From DATELY01 sp035276085 (GTDB lineage Bacteria; Pseudomonadota; Gammaproteobacteria; Steroidobacterales; Steroidobacteraceae): a DNA stretch of 64,000 nucleotides. The notes under the pieces were generated by a model. The model did no database searches, was not told the origin of the DNA, and saw only the letters and a program-made list of their open reading frames with translations. Location of the stretch: positions 4,421 through 68,420 of the forward strand of contig DATELY010000126.1 in assembly GCA_035276085.1 (NCBI GenBank), written 5' to 3'. Both the position numbers and the translations under genes were made by a program. Below, piece by piece: positions 1-9,564 of this stretch (positions are counted from its first letter, which is position 1; each line of letters opens with the position of its first letter).

Positions 1-35
1 CGGATGCCGTTGACGTTCCAGGAATAGATCTTCAT
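1..35 (-). CDS. xth: exodeoxyribonuclease III, N-terminus only (cut by window edge)
   Basis: Reading the minus strand from an ATG at 35 gives MKIYSWNVNGIR, the conserved opening of the exonuclease III / AP endonuclease family, whose first strand carries the Asn of the active site (the NxNG motif). Only 11-12 codons lie in the window, so nothing can be said about the rest. Members of this family cut DNA at abasic sites and degrade 3' ends in base excision repair. The gene is divergent from the ykgJ-like gene at 117, leaving 81 bp for both promoters. The call rests on this short but characteristic motif. Confidence 0.72.
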   Translation of the reverse strand, partial: MKIYSWNVNGI

Positions 36-116
36 GCAAGCGGGCCTTCGAGTGGCAAGGAGCTGAAGTGCCGTAGAATTCCAATTCGCAGGCACGGGTT
101 CAAGGGTTGCAAGTGA

Positions 117-830
117 ATGGAAATAGAGATCGACGTCCACGCCATCCGCGAGCAAACCACGCGCGAGTATGACCAGGCGCGAGCGGACATTGCAGCGTTC
201 GGACCCATCCAGGCGCTCGAGCGTTCGCAGCAACGCCACGATGCCTGTCTGGCCACGGCGCCCGACGCGCCGCTGCTCGCCTGCAAGGCAGGCTGCTTCT
301 GGTGCTGCTTCTACAGCGTCGATGTGCGTCCCGTCGAGGTCTTGCGCATGCTCGACGCCATGCGCTCGCTACCGGCGGACGAACAGACGCGCATTGCGGC
401 CGAGGCGCAGGCGAACCATGCGGTGCTGAGCGCGCTCGACGACGAAGAGCGGACACGACGCAACATCAAATGTCCATTCCTCGCGGCCGGCCACTGCGTC
501 ATTTACGGCGCGCGCCCGCAAACCTGCCGCAACTATCACGCGACCGATGCGGCGGGTTGCCTGCGCGCTTACGAAGAACCCGACAACCTCGACATCGATC
601 CTGAATTCGCGCCGCTCGTCTACCAGCGCGGACGTGCCCATGTGGATGCGTTCTCCAAGGCGATGAGCGATGCGGGCTACGACACGCGGGCCTATGAGTT
701 GAACTCAGCGCTCGCGGCAGCGCTGCACGATCCCGATCGGGCGCGCGAGCGCTTCGATCGGGGCGCGCACATGTTCCCGGCGCTTCATGGAACCGATGTG
801 CCATTGGAGTTCCTGGGCGAGGACTCGTGA
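117..830 (+). CDS. YkgJ family cysteine cluster protein
   Basis: The 237-aa protein has two cysteine clusters typical of the YkgJ / CxxCxxCC family: CKAGCFWCCF at about residues 55-64 and CPFLAAGHCVIYGARPQTC at about 119-137. These cysteines are thought to bind zinc or an iron-sulfur cluster; the family has no firm biochemical function. There is no signal peptide or membrane segment, so it should be cytoplasmic. Its TGA stop overlaps the GTG start of polB (GTGA, 827-830), which implies translational coupling with the DNA polymerase II gene. The start is the first ATG after the divergent exonuclease III gene; no strong Shine-Dalgarno sequence is visible. Confidence 0.85.
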   Translation: MEIEIDVHAIREQTTREYDQARADIAAFGPIQALERSQQRHDACLATAPDAPLLACKAGCFWCCFYSVDVRPVEVLRMLDAMRSLPADEQTRIAAEAQANHAVLSALDDEERTRRNIKCPFLAAGHCVIYGARPQTCRNYHATDAAGCLRAYEEPDNLDIDPEFAPLVYQRGRAHVDAFSKAMSDAGYDTRAYELNSALAAALHDPDRARERFDRGAHMFPALHGTDVPLEFLGEDS

Positions 831-3193
831 CGCGCACCTTCCGCGGCGTCGTCCTGCAAGCCAGCTATCGCGTAGCGAGCGGTGCCGCGGGCGAGCGCAC
901 GCCCGTCGTTCACATCTACGGCCGCCTGGAAGACGGCGGTACGTTTCTCGTGCGCGACGATCGCCAGCGGCCACACTTCTACGTGCGCGCGACGAACGCA
1001 GCGTCGGCGCGGGTCATCGTTCGACGCGAACCGATTACGACGGACAAGCGCACGTTCGCGGGCGAGCCCGTGAGCCGCATCGATGTGGAGGTGCCGGGCG
1101 ATGTTCCCGCCTTGCGTGAGCGGTTGCACGATGCCGGAATCGACACCTTCGAAGCCGATGTGCGCTTTGCCGTCCGCTATCTGATCGAGCGCGGCATCCA
1201 GGGCGGTTGCGAGATCGCGGGGACGCCGATGGCCGCGGAGGGGATCACATGGATATTCGACAACCCCGTCCTGCGGCCGGCAGACGTACAAGTCGAACCG
1301 CGTGTGCTCTCGTTCGATATCGAGACCGATCCGCAAGGCGAACGCTTGCTCGCCATTTCCGTCTACGCGCCCGGTATCGACGCAGTGCTGATCGTCGATG
1401 GCAGCGAGCGAGCGATGCCGGAGCGGGCGCGGCGCTGTCCCAATGAATTCGACGCGCTGGACGCGTTCTGCGAAATCGTGCGTGCGTTCGATGCCGACGT
1501 GATCACGGGCTGGAACACGATCGACTTCGACTTCACGGTGCTACAGCGCATCGCTGCACGCGTGCGTCATCCGCTCGAGCTCGGACGCGATGCGGGTGCC
1601 ATGCGTCTGCGCAAGGCGGAAGGGTACTTCGGCAGCGGCCAGGCATCGATTCCGGGTCGGCTGGTGTTGGACGGCATCGATCTGCTGCGTGGTGCGTTCG
1701 TGCGCATGGACGACTATTCGCTCGATGCCGTGGCGCGCGAGGTGCTGGGCGAGGGCAAGGCAGTCGCCGGCGATGTGCGCGATCGTATCGGCGAGATCCT
1801 GCACAACTACCAGCACGATCTGCCCGCCTTCGCGCTCTACGCCCGTACCGATGCCCGGCTTGCCTATCAGATCGTCGAGCGCCTGAATCTGGTGCAGCTG
1901 GCCTTTGCGCGCAGCCGGCTCACCGGCATGACGCCCGATCGCGTGGCGGCGAGTATCGCGTCGTTCGACTTTCTCTATCTCACCGAGCTCGAGCGACGGC
2001 GCATCGTCGCGCCCACCGTTCGGTCGGACGATTCAAGAGTGCACGTGGCGCAGCAAGGCGGCCACGTGTTGGAGCCCGTCACAGGCTTGCATCGCAACGT
2101 GTGGGTGTTCGATTTCAAGAGCCTGTATCCCAGCATCATCCGCACGTTCAACATCGATCCGCTGTCGTATGTCGCTGAGCCCGGTGCCGACAGCACGCTG
2201 ATCCAGACGCCGGGCGGCGCCTTCCAGCGCGAGCCTGCGATCCTGCCCCGCATGCTCGATGAACTGTTCCCCCGTCGCGAGGCTGCGAAGAAGGCGGGCG
2301 ATGCGGTGGCCGGCAATGCCATCAAGATCTTGATGAACTCCTTCTACGGGGTGCTCGGTACACCCGCCTGCCGCTTCTACAATCCTGCGCTCGCGAATTC
2401 GATCACCGGCACAGGGCGCGACATCCTGTTGTGGTCCAAGGCGTGGTTCGAGGGCGCGGGTTTCAACGTGCTGTACGGCGACACGGACAGTCTGTTCGTG
2501 CAGGCCGGCATGGATGATCCGCACGTCGCGCAAGAGCACGGGCGCGCGCTCGCAAGGCGGTTGAATGCCGAGCTGGCGCGCTACTTGAGCGAACGCTGGC
2601 AGCTCGCCAGCCGCCTCGAACTGAAGTTCGAGAAGCTGTATCGCAAGTTGTTCCTTCCGCGCGCACGACACAGCACGCGCGGCGCCAGCAAGCGCTATGC
2701 GGGCTTGCACTACGACAAGGACACGGTGGAGTTCGTCGGCATGGAAGTCGTGCGTCGCGATTGGACGCTGCTCGCCAAGCAGGTGCAGCGCGAGCTGTAT
2801 CGCCGCCTGTTCGCGGACGAGCCGGTGGATGTTTACCTGGCGGAGGTCGTGCAACAGGTGCGTGCGGGGCAGCTCGACGACGCGCTCGTGTATCGGAAAA
2901 ATCTGCGCAAACAAACGTCGGACTACACTGCGACGACACCGCCGCATGTGGCAGCTGCGCGCAAGTCCACGGAAGGGTCGGGACGGTTGATCAGTTATGT
3001 GATGACGACGGCCGGGCCGGAACCGATCGACAACATCCGGCATCCGCTCGACCGCGAGCATTACGTGAGCAAACAGATCAGGCCCGTAGCCGAACCCGTG
3101 CTCGAAACCCTTGGACTGAATTTCGAACAGGTGATCGGCGACAGCCGGCAGTTGGATCTGCTATCGCTCTTCGACCTGCCCGCGAGGAAGTGA
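827..3193 (+). CDS. polB: DNA polymerase II (family B)
   Basis: The 788-aa protein matches the length of bacterial family B polymerase (E. coli Pol II is 783 aa). The 3'-5' exonuclease motifs are visible: FDIET near residue 164 (Exo I), WNTIDFDF near 228 (Exo II) and YARTDARLAY near 338 (Exo III). Polymerase motifs follow: DFKSLYPSII near 428 (motif A), KILMNSFYG near 499 (motif B) and YGDTDS near 550 (motif C). All catalytic acidic residues are present, so both activities should be intact. In E. coli this enzyme acts in SOS-induced replication restart and translesion synthesis. It starts with GTG inside the stop of the ykgJ-like gene. No LexA box was recognised upstream, so SOS control is not shown here. 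Confidence 0.96.
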   Translation: MTRTFRGVVLQASYRVASGAAGERTPVVHIYGRLEDGGTFLVRDDRQRPHFYVRATNAASARVIVRREPITTDKRTFAGEPVSRIDVEVPGDVPALRERLHDAGIDTFEADVRFAVRYLIERGIQGGCEIAGTPMAAEGITWIFDNPVLRPADVQVEPRVLSFDIETDPQGERLLAISVYAPGIDAVLIVDGSERAMPERARRCPNEFDALDAFCEIVRAFDADVITGWNTIDFDFTVLQRIAARVRHPLELGRDAGAMRLRKAEGYFGSGQASIPGRLVLDGIDLLRGAFVRMDDYSLDAVAREVLGEGKAVAGDVRDRIGEILHNYQHDLPAFALYARTDARLAYQIVERLNLVQLAFARSRLTGMTPDRVAASIASFDFLYLTELERRRIVAPTVRSDDSRVHVAQQGGHVLEPVTGLHRNVWVFDFKSLYPSIIRTFNIDPLSYVAEPGADSTLIQTPGGAFQREPAILPRMLDELFPRREAAKKAGDAVAGNAIKILMNSFYGVLGTPACRFYNPALANSITGTGRDILLWSKAWFEGAGFNVLYGDTDSLFVQAGMDDPHVAQEHGRALARRLNAELARYLSERWQLASRLELKFEKLYRKLFLPRARHSTRGASKRYAGLHYDKDTVEFVGMEVVRRDWTLLAKQVQRELYRRLFADEPVDVYLAEVVQQVRAGQLDDALVYRKNLRKQTSDYTATTPPHVAAARKSTEGSGRLISYVMTTAGPEPIDNIRHPLDREHYVSKQIRPVAEPVLETLGLNFEQVIGDSRQLDLLSLFDLPARK

Positions 3194-3196
3194 GCC

Positions 3197-4198
3197 ATGA
3201 GTGCGGTAACACAGTCGTCCGCCTGCATGTGCCTGCTGCAACCACGCACGTCTTTGCGACTGGAGCAGCGCGCATTGCCGGCTGTGTCTGCGGGTCAGGT
3301 GCTGTTGAAAGTGCGGGCGTGTGCGGTATGTCGGACGGATCTGCACGTCGTCGACGGTGAGCTGTCCGATCCGACACTGCCGATCGTGCCGGGGCATGAG
3401 ATCGTGGGCGAAGTCGTCGCGCGCGGTGCCGACACGCCACTTGCGATCGGTGCGCGCGTCGGCGTGGGCTGGCTTGGATTCAGTTGCGGCGTGTGTGACT
3501 TCTGCCGCGCCGGGCGCGAGAACTTGTGCGACCGCGCGCGCTTCACGGGATATCACATCGATGGCGGTTATGCGCAGCATGTGCTGGTCGATGCGCGCTT
3601 CTGCTATCCGTTGCCAGCTCAGCTCGATGACGTGCATGCAGCGCCGCTGCTGTGTGCCGGCACGATCGGGTATCGCTGCCTGCGCATGACGGAAGACGCG
3701 CGCCGCGTGGGACTCTATGGTTTCGGTGCCGCCGCTCACCTCATCGCGCAGGTCGCAGCGCATGAAGGCCGCGAGGTGTACGCCTTCACCAGACGCGATG
3801 ATGTCGAGGGGCAGCAGTTTGCGCTGGAGCTGGGTGCCACCTGGGCCGGCGACAGCTCGATGCGTCCGCCGGTCGAGCTGGACGCGGCCATCATCTTTGC
3901 GCCTGTGGGGGCACTCGTGCCGGCTGCATTGGCCGCGGTGCGTAAAGCAGGCATCGTCGTTTGCGGCGGCATCCACATGAGCGACATACCGGCATTTCCT
4001 TATGCGTTGCTGTGGGGGGAACGGGTGCTGCGCTCGGTCGCCAATCTCACGCGCCGCGATGCCATCGAGTTCCTGGCACTCGCAGCCCGCATACCGCTGC
4101 AGATTCGCACTCGGTCGTACTCGTTGGCGCAGGCGAATGAGGCGCTGAACGACCTGCGCTCAGGTCGCGTCGCGGGTGCAGCCGTCCTGGTGCCTTAG
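3197..4198 (+). CDS. zinc-dependent alcohol dehydrogenase (AdhA-like)
   Basis: The 333-aa protein is a medium-chain zinc dehydrogenase. Cys45 in CRTD and His67-Glu68 in PGHEIVG are the catalytic zinc ligands. Cys97, Cys100, Cys103 and Cys111 (CGVCDFC...NLC) form the structural zinc site. A GFGAAAHLIAQ nucleotide-binding loop lies near residue 175; the His after the glycines is typical of the AdhA-like subgroup. It would oxidise primary alcohols or reduce aldehydes with NAD(P). The ATG lies 3 bp after the polB stop with AGGAAG placed well for ribosome binding, so it probably shares a transcript with polB, though no functional link is evident. Confidence 0.9.
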   Translation: MSAVTQSSACMCLLQPRTSLRLEQRALPAVSAGQVLLKVRACAVCRTDLHVVDGELSDPTLPIVPGHEIVGEVVARGADTPLAIGARVGVGWLGFSCGVCDFCRAGRENLCDRARFTGYHIDGGYAQHVLVDARFCYPLPAQLDDVHAAPLLCAGTIGYRCLRMTEDARRVGLYGFGAAAHLIAQVAAHEGREVYAFTRRDDVEGQQFALELGATWAGDSSMRPPVELDAAIIFAPVGALVPAALAAVRKAGIVVCGGIHMSDIPAFPYALLWGERVLRSVANLTRRDAIEFLALAARIPLQIRTRSYSLAQANEALNDLRSGRVAGAAVLVP

Positions 4199-4285
4199 CG
4201 TAGCCACGCGGACACAGTACGCATTCACCGCACTGCAGCCATCCGCGCTACTGCGTGGCGGGTGGAGCGCTGATAGGATCGATGC

Positions 4286-6370
4286 GTGCACGCAGCCACC
4301 GAGTCGTTCAGCGCCCGCCAGCTTGCGGTACTCGAAAGAGTGGCTGCCGGTGCGCCGCTGCCGGAGTTGTTGCGCGACATCGTGGATCTCGTCGAAAGCC
4401 AGGCAGCGGGGATGATGTGCTCCATCCTGCTGCTCGATGAGAACCAGCGTCTGCGCAACGGCGCGTTTCGATCTTTGCCAGCCGCGTATCAACGCGCCAT
4501 CGAGGGCGAGCTCATCGGTCCGACGGCGGGTTCCTGTGGTGCGGCCGCATTCCTGGCGAAGCGCATCATCGTGACCGATATCGAGACGCATCCGAACTGG
4601 GAACGCTACCGCACGACTGCGTTGCCCCACGGCCTGCGAGCGTGCTGGTCGACACCCATCTGTTCGCCCGATGGCAAAGTGCTCGGCACGTTCGCGATCT
4701 ACTACCGCGAAGTGCGCGCGCCCAACGACGCGGAGATCGCGTGGGTCGACGTCGCATCGCATCTGGCGTCCATCGCCATCCTGCGTCACCGCAGCGAGGA
4801 AGCGGTGCGCACCGGCGAGAATCTGCTCTCAATGATCTTCGGCAGCGTTCAGGATGCCATCATCTATCTGTCGGTCGAGGGGCCACGGCGCTACCGCATC
4901 ATCGCCGCCAATCGCGCGCTGCTGACGCTCACACACCTGGAAGAGTCCAAGGTCGTCGGACGGCTGCTGGAAGAAGCGGCTGCGGATGCGGCACGTCCCG
5001 TCCTCATGGAAAAGTACGAGCAAGCGCGCTCGAGCGGCCAGCGCGTGACCTGGGAAGAAACGCATCGATCGATAACAGGCACGCGGCACAGCCACATAAC
5101 GCTTGGCCCGATCCTCGATGCCGACGGCCGGTGTACCAACATGGTCTGTACGGTGCACGACATCACGGCGCTCAAGAATGCCGAAGCCGAGCATGTGCGC
5201 CTGGAGCGCAAACTGCATCAGGCACAACGCCTGCAGTCGCTCGGCACGATGGCCGGCGGCATCGCGCACGACTTCAACAACATCATTGCGGCCATCTCGT
5301 CCAACGTCGATCTCGCGTTGCTGGATGACGTCGCGCACGGTCAGGTACGCAAGCACCTCTTCGAGGTGCAGAAAGCGGCAAGCCGTGCGAAGCATCTCGT
5401 GCGCCAGATCCTGACCTTCAGCCATCGCGAGCCGCCGGCTCGTGAGCTGTTCGACCCGCTGCCGACGGTGGAAGAGGCGTTGCTGCTGCTCAACGCGACG
5501 CTGCCGCAGCACGTACAGCTCGAGACGCGCCTGGATGCGACGATCCCGACGCTCTGCGGCGATCCGACCCAGTTGCATCAGTTGGTGATGAACCTCGGCA
5601 CGAATGCGGCGCGTGCCATCGGCCAGCAGCCCGGCATCATCGAAGTGATGCTCAGCGCAGTCGACCTGAGCGAAGGCACGCCGCGCCTGGAAAGATTGCG
5701 CGCCGGCAGGTACGTCCGCCTGTGTGTCCGCGACACTGGCTGCGGAATGGATGCAGCTACCTTGCAGTGTGCGTTCGATCCATTCTTCACCACCCGCCCG
5801 ATGGGGGAAGGCACTGGACTCGGTTTGTCCGTCGTGCATGGCATCGTCGAAGGACACGGCGGTGCAATCGATGTCGAGAGCGAGCGGGGCAAAGGAACCT
5901 CGTTCTCGGTGTACCTGCCGGTCTACGCGCCGGCCGTGAATGCGAAAGTATTGGGCGAGGTGAACTCAGCGCAGGCCGCGACCGTGCTGTACGTCGATGA
6001 CGACGAAGCGCTGGTATTCCTGGCGACACGCGCGCTGACACGGCTGGGATATCACGTCGTCGGATACCTGGATCCGAGTGCCGCGGTCGAGGATTTTCGT
6101 GCCCACCCCAACGATTTCGATGTCGTGATCACGGATGTTTCCATGCCGCAGCTCTCCGGCTCGCAGTTCGCGGCAGAGCTGTTACAGATCAGGCCCAACA
6201 TTCCCATCGTCATGATGACGGGCCATGTCCGTCCCGAAGACCAGGAAGCGGCACGCCGGCTGCGCATCAACGACGTCGTGCGCAAGCCCAGCACGCTGGA
6301 AGAGTTCGCGCAGATGCTCGCGCGATGCATGGAAAACCCGCAAAGCGGTGGCGTGAAAACCCCCTCGTAG
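4286..6370 (+). CDS. GAF-PAS hybrid sensor histidine kinase with receiver
   Basis: The 694-aa protein has no membrane segment and should be a cytoplasmic sensor. Domains in order: a GAF domain (about 10-165), a PAS domain (about 175-290), a DHp domain with the phospho-acceptor His in GGIAHDFNNI (about residue 327), an HATPase domain with GCGMD and GEGTGLGLSVV glycine boxes (about 410-550), and a C-terminal receiver (about 565-685) with DDD, a phospho-Asp in VVITDVSMP and a Lys in VRKPS. The HDFNN type of H-box is common in kinases that control chemosensory-like or NtrC-like pathways. The start is GTG with AGGAT upstream. No partner regulator is adjacent. Confidence 0.93.
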   Translation: MHAATESFSARQLAVLERVAAGAPLPELLRDIVDLVESQAAGMMCSILLLDENQRLRNGAFRSLPAAYQRAIEGELIGPTAGSCGAAAFLAKRIIVTDIETHPNWERYRTTALPHGLRACWSTPICSPDGKVLGTFAIYYREVRAPNDAEIAWVDVASHLASIAILRHRSEEAVRTGENLLSMIFGSVQDAIIYLSVEGPRRYRIIAANRALLTLTHLEESKVVGRLLEEAAADAARPVLMEKYEQARSSGQRVTWEETHRSITGTRHSHITLGPILDADGRCTNMVCTVHDITALKNAEAEHVRLERKLHQAQRLQSLGTMAGGIAHDFNNIIAAISSNVDLALLDDVAHGQVRKHLFEVQKAASRAKHLVRQILTFSHREPPARELFDPLPTVEEALLLLNATLPQHVQLETRLDATIPTLCGDPTQLHQLVMNLGTNAARAIGQQPGIIEVMLSAVDLSEGTPRLERLRAGRYVRLCVRDTGCGMDAATLQCAFDPFFTTRPMGEGTGLGLSVVHGIVEGHGGAIDVESERGKGTSFSVYLPVYAPAVNAKVLGEVNSAQAATVLYVDDDEALVFLATRALTRLGYHVVGYLDPSAAVEDFRAHPNDFDVVITDVSMPQLSGSQFAAELLQIRPNIPIVMMTGHVRPEDQEAARRLRINDVVRKPSTLEEFAQMLARCMENPQSGGVKTPS

Positions 6371-6604
6371 CGAAGCACGGCAGGCAGGCGGCAAGCGCAC
6401 TGCCAGCGGCCGCGGCTGCCGTCATCGCGTGTGCGTTGTGTGCGCCAGCTCAAGGTTTCGTTGCATGCACTGCAACGATCGCCGCCACCCGCTGAAGTAA
6501 TCCGCTCATCGGCCGCTTTCGAGCAAACACCATTGCGTGACCGCGACAACCCTTATGTCGCGTGCGCAGCGTCGTATCGAATCAACTCAAAGCGGAGACT
6601 CACT

Positions 6605-6793
6605 ATGGCTCAGCAACGTCGCAGTGGACGCAGCGGCATTCTTGCTCTGGCTCTTCTCTCGACACTGGCTGCCTGCAGCGGCGGCTCCAGCGGCTCCGGC
6701 GACTCCCCGGGCTCGAACGACCAGCCCGCCGCCATTCAAGGCGTAGCCACTCCCAGCAGCGTCGCCGTCGTCACCGCGACGAACGCCAGCTGA
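6605..6793 (+). CDS. small secreted lipoprotein, unknown
   Basis: An ATG at 6605 follows GGAGAC at good spacing and opens a 62-aa reading frame. The product has a short positive N-terminus, a hydrophobic stretch and the lipobox LAAC at about residues 19-22, then a Gly/Ser-rich low-complexity segment and a short Ala/Val/Thr tail. It is therefore a very small lipoprotein exported by Sec and lipidated. It lies 30 bp before the large secreted protein at 6824 and is probably co-transcribed with it. No family is recognised. A longer in-frame upstream extension exists but lacks a ribosome site and would bury the signal peptide. Confidence 0.72.
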   Translation: MAQQRRSGRSGILALALLSTLAACSGGSSGSGDSPGSNDQPAAIQGVATPSSVAVVTATNAS

Positions 6794-6823
6794 TCACTCG
6801 CTCGAACCCGTCCGGAGTCCGTC

Positions 6824-9070
6824 ATGAGAATCGTCAATCGCTATTCGATCTCCGTGCTCGCAGCACTGGTGCATGCAACGCTGGCAGCGGCCGCGCCCAG
6901 CTCGAACTCCAGCTATGCCACCGATGCGCAGAACAGCTACGTGGAGGATGAAACCTCGCGCGGCATCGGTCAGGTGAACATGATCACCTGCATCATGTCC
7001 GCGTTGAAGGCCGATGCGCTCGTCAACGAAGGCCCCTACAACGCGCTCGTCGATGAAACCAAGTGCGATCCGAGCGCGCGCGCGGAGAGCTCCAGCACAC
7101 AGGGCTCGAGCTTCATGAACGCGACGGTCAATGCGACGCGTGCATCGAACGACGATCCGATGATCGCGAAGGTCTGGATCGATGAGGAAGATGAAGGCGA
7201 GCACATGCAGATCCTCGTGCACGTCGCGGCGGAAGAAGCACCATCGACCGCCAACCCCTACGGCCTCTTCCGCGTCGACTATTGCGGCTCGCCCGATGGC
7301 GCCAGCTGCATGATGAGCGGGTTCCTGGAAGGCAGCGACAGCGGTATCCGCTACTACGAAAACGAAGGCGACGGCGGCAGCACCAAGGCGCTGCGCCTGA
7401 ACGCCACGGGCACGACCGCCGGCAGCGGCCGCCTGCAGATCGACAGCGACTGGGAACAGGGCGAATACGATTTCGCGTACAACGCCACGCTGTTCCGCCG
7501 CTCCGACGGCAACAACGATCAGTGCTTCAGCCGCGACGCGTCCGACCCCGACACGGGCTTCTCGGTGTGGCGCTACGGCTTGTACGACGCCACCACGGGC
7601 GAGCGCATCACGCGCAACTCCGGTTTCCCGATCGAGTACACGACGGGCGGTCAGACCTATCACGGCTACCTGGGCTACTACGGCTTGTCGTTGCCGTTCG
7701 AGGCGATGAGCGCGATGGAGAGCGGCAGCACCGTGCAGAAGGTCGATTACGGCCAGGGCGCCGCGCCGACGAAGACCGACTACACCGTCGTCAAGGCACC
7801 CGGCAAGCTGACCAAGTACACGCGCCAGGAGCGCACGTTGCAGAGCATCGACAAGGTCAAGTTCACGACCTTCATCGGCAACAACGCGGGCTCGTTCTTC
7901 GCCGGTGCAACGCCCAACACGCAGTACGAGCTGTATTGGGATGATGCCAATAGCGAGTTCAAAGTCTCCGGCCAGATGAACTGCAGCGAGAACGGCTGCT
8001 TCACCTCGAGCTTTCCGAATGGCGAGACGAAGTCAGTGGCGGTCTCCTTCTGGCAGAACATGGGCGGTGTGCAGGGCTGGTCGCAGTCACTGGGCGGCGA
8101 GGTGTTCATCAACCTGCAGGGTGCGAGCAGCGTCGACTCGGCGATCACCGAAGTCGTCTACCGCAAGCAGGATCTCGTCTATCCATCCGATCTGCCTGCC
8201 ACGTTGTTCTGCGTGCGTGACTGTCCGACGGCGGCCAGCATGAGCGCGTTCTTCGAATCCAACAGCGGCAGCTCGCCGTTCTACGGCATCACGGCCAACA
8301 ACTGGAATCAGACTCAGCCCGCCGACGTCGTCCAGTATCACACCGATAGTGCTGTCGCATTGTTGCTGGATGCGGCCAATGAACCCGTGACGTTCACGAA
8401 CAAGGAAGCGCTCGCAGAGCAGCCTCAGTATCAGCACGGTGTGCGCAGCGGTCGTCTCTTCACGACCCTGGCTGCAGCGGAGTGCGCCAACGGTTCCAAC
8501 ACGTACTGCGACTACAAGGTCAACGAGCTCGACGTGTACTACCAATGGGAAACCGGCCCGCAGCCGTTCAACCAGTTCGCCGCGGTGAAGAACGCATCCG
8601 GCGAGTTCGTTGCCTTCGATGCACCGTTGAACGTCAACTTCCAGGTGCCGAATGCAGCGGCGTACGGCGAGTTCGCAGGTCAGACGCTGGTGCTGCAGTA
8701 CGGCGGTTTCGGCGACCTGTGGGGCATCCCCGGCAAGTGCGTGTCGCGCTCGACCAATGAAGCAGTGGATTGCAGCGAGCAGAACTCGCGCTACGTCGCA
8801 GCCTTCATGATTCCGTTCGACTCCGTCGTCGGCCGCGTGAGCGGCGAGTCGGGCGAGTACCTCGTGAAGTGGCTCGAGCGCGAGATCCGCTTCGCCAGCA
8901 AGGACGCCAGCGTGTGCACGGGCGCGGGCCTCGAGCTGTCGACCGGCCTGACGCTGCCCACGGCAGCGGACTTGAAAAACCCGAGCGACCCGAGCTCCGA
9001 CATCTACATCGGTGACAAGCCCACGGTTACGGATGCGCCGCGCGTGATCCATGGGGATGTGAAGTTCTGA
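6824..9070 (+). CDS. large secreted protein of unknown function
   Basis: The 748-aa product starts with a clear Sec signal peptide (MRIVNRYSISVLAALVHATL followed by AAAAP) and has no other membrane segment. The mature part is rich in Asn, Ser, Gly, Tyr and acidic residues and holds several cysteines that could pair (for example CGSPDGASC and CSENGC). This looks like an extracellular or periplasmic beta-rich protein. I do not recognise a domain. The ATG at 6824 starts the signal peptide and no better start is seen. Together with the small lipoprotein just upstream it may form an exported two-gene unit. The hairpin array from 9092 follows its stop. Confidence 0.85.
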   Translation: MRIVNRYSISVLAALVHATLAAAAPSSNSSYATDAQNSYVEDETSRGIGQVNMITCIMSALKADALVNEGPYNALVDETKCDPSARAESSSTQGSSFMNATVNATRASNDDPMIAKVWIDEEDEGEHMQILVHVAAEEAPSTANPYGLFRVDYCGSPDGASCMMSGFLEGSDSGIRYYENEGDGGSTKALRLNATGTTAGSGRLQIDSDWEQGEYDFAYNATLFRRSDGNNDQCFSRDASDPDTGFSVWRYGLYDATTGERITRNSGFPIEYTTGGQTYHGYLGYYGLSLPFEAMSAMESGSTVQKVDYGQGAAPTKTDYTVVKAPGKLTKYTRQERTLQSIDKVKFTTFIGNNAGSFFAGATPNTQYELYWDDANSEFKVSGQMNCSENGCFTSSFPNGETKSVAVSFWQNMGGVQGWSQSLGGEVFINLQGASSVDSAITEVVYRKQDLVYPSDLPATLFCVRDCPTAASMSAFFESNSGSSPFYGITANNWNQTQPADVVQYHTDSAVALLLDAANEPVTFTNKEALAEQPQYQHGVRSGRLFTTLAAAECANGSNTYCDYKVNELDVYYQWETGPQPFNQFAAVKNASGEFVAFDAPLNVNFQVPNAAAYGEFAGQTLVLQYGGFGDLWGIPGKCVSRSTNEAVDCSEQNSRYVAAFMIPFDSVVGRVSGESGEYLVKWLEREIRFASKDASVCTGAGLELSTGLTLPTAADLKNPSDPSSDIYIGDKPTVTDAPRVIHGDVKF

Positions 9071-9091
9071 CGCAGACTCGAGCTTGCCCCC

Positions 9092-9251
9092 ACCCGAACC
9101 GGGTGTTGAAAAAGTGCTGTCCTGCACTTTTTCAACGTCGCTTGCGAAAGGTGTGACTTTCGCGCGCTCCCGCAATCAAGCGCTTGACGCGCATGATTGC
9201 GCCGGGCCATCCGTGGCCCGGCTATAGCAGGCTGTTTTTCAACAGCCTGCT
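9092..9251. repeat. array of six consecutive hairpins
   Basis: Six adjacent stems can be drawn. 9092-9104 is ACCCG-AAC-CGGGT. 9105-9136 is a 13-bp perfect stem beginning GTTGAAAAAGTGC. 9144-9163 has GCGAAAG paired with CTTTCGC. 9172-9200 has GCAATCA paired with TGATTGC. 9201-9222 has GCCGGGCCA paired with TGGCCCGGC. 9227-9251 has AGCAGGCTGTT paired with AACAGCCTGCT. The array directly follows the stop at 9070 and may act as a transcription terminator or RNA stabiliser. Its size and structure also fit a mobile REP/MITE-like element. Confidence 0.75.
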
Positions 9252-9365
9252 AACCCTCCCCCGCTGCGCAGGGGAGGGGACCTGAATGAAGGGGATGAGC
9301 ACGACGTACTAACACCGCATTTCCCTTCCCTCCCCTGCGCAGCGGGGGAGGGCCAGGGTGGGGGC
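9252..9365. repeat. inverted pair of CCCTCCCC-type repeats
   Basis: One copy (9252-9281) reads CCCTCCCCCGCTGCGCAGGG and continues GAGGG, itself a hairpin. A second copy in the opposite direction lies at 9325-9365 and ends in GGGTGGGGG. About 45 bp separate them. The same unit recurs at least eight times in the window. Confidence 0.85.
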
Positions 9366-9564
9366 TTCTTCCGCGAAGCGTCCTCACCCCCTGAGCCTCT
9401 ACCAACAAACCTCTCCTGCTCCGATATGTCGATCACTCCTCGCCGGATCGTCTTCCATGGGACGCATGTTGAAGATGACGAAGCTGGACATCGCAGCGCT
9501 CAAGAACGCAGCGGACGCGAGCTAGTGAATCGTTAACGATCGCTTCAATAGTCGTTGATGCGTC

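Noticed and set aside
2033..3061. Long minus-strand open frame (342 codons) inside polB
   Set aside because: It is antisense to a polymerase with all motifs intact; open antisense frames are common at this GC content and the product resembles no protein.
9105..9136. Plain rho-independent terminator at the first large hairpin
   Set aside because: The stem is strong but no T-run follows it; the T-run is inside the stem, so it is listed as part of the hairpin array.
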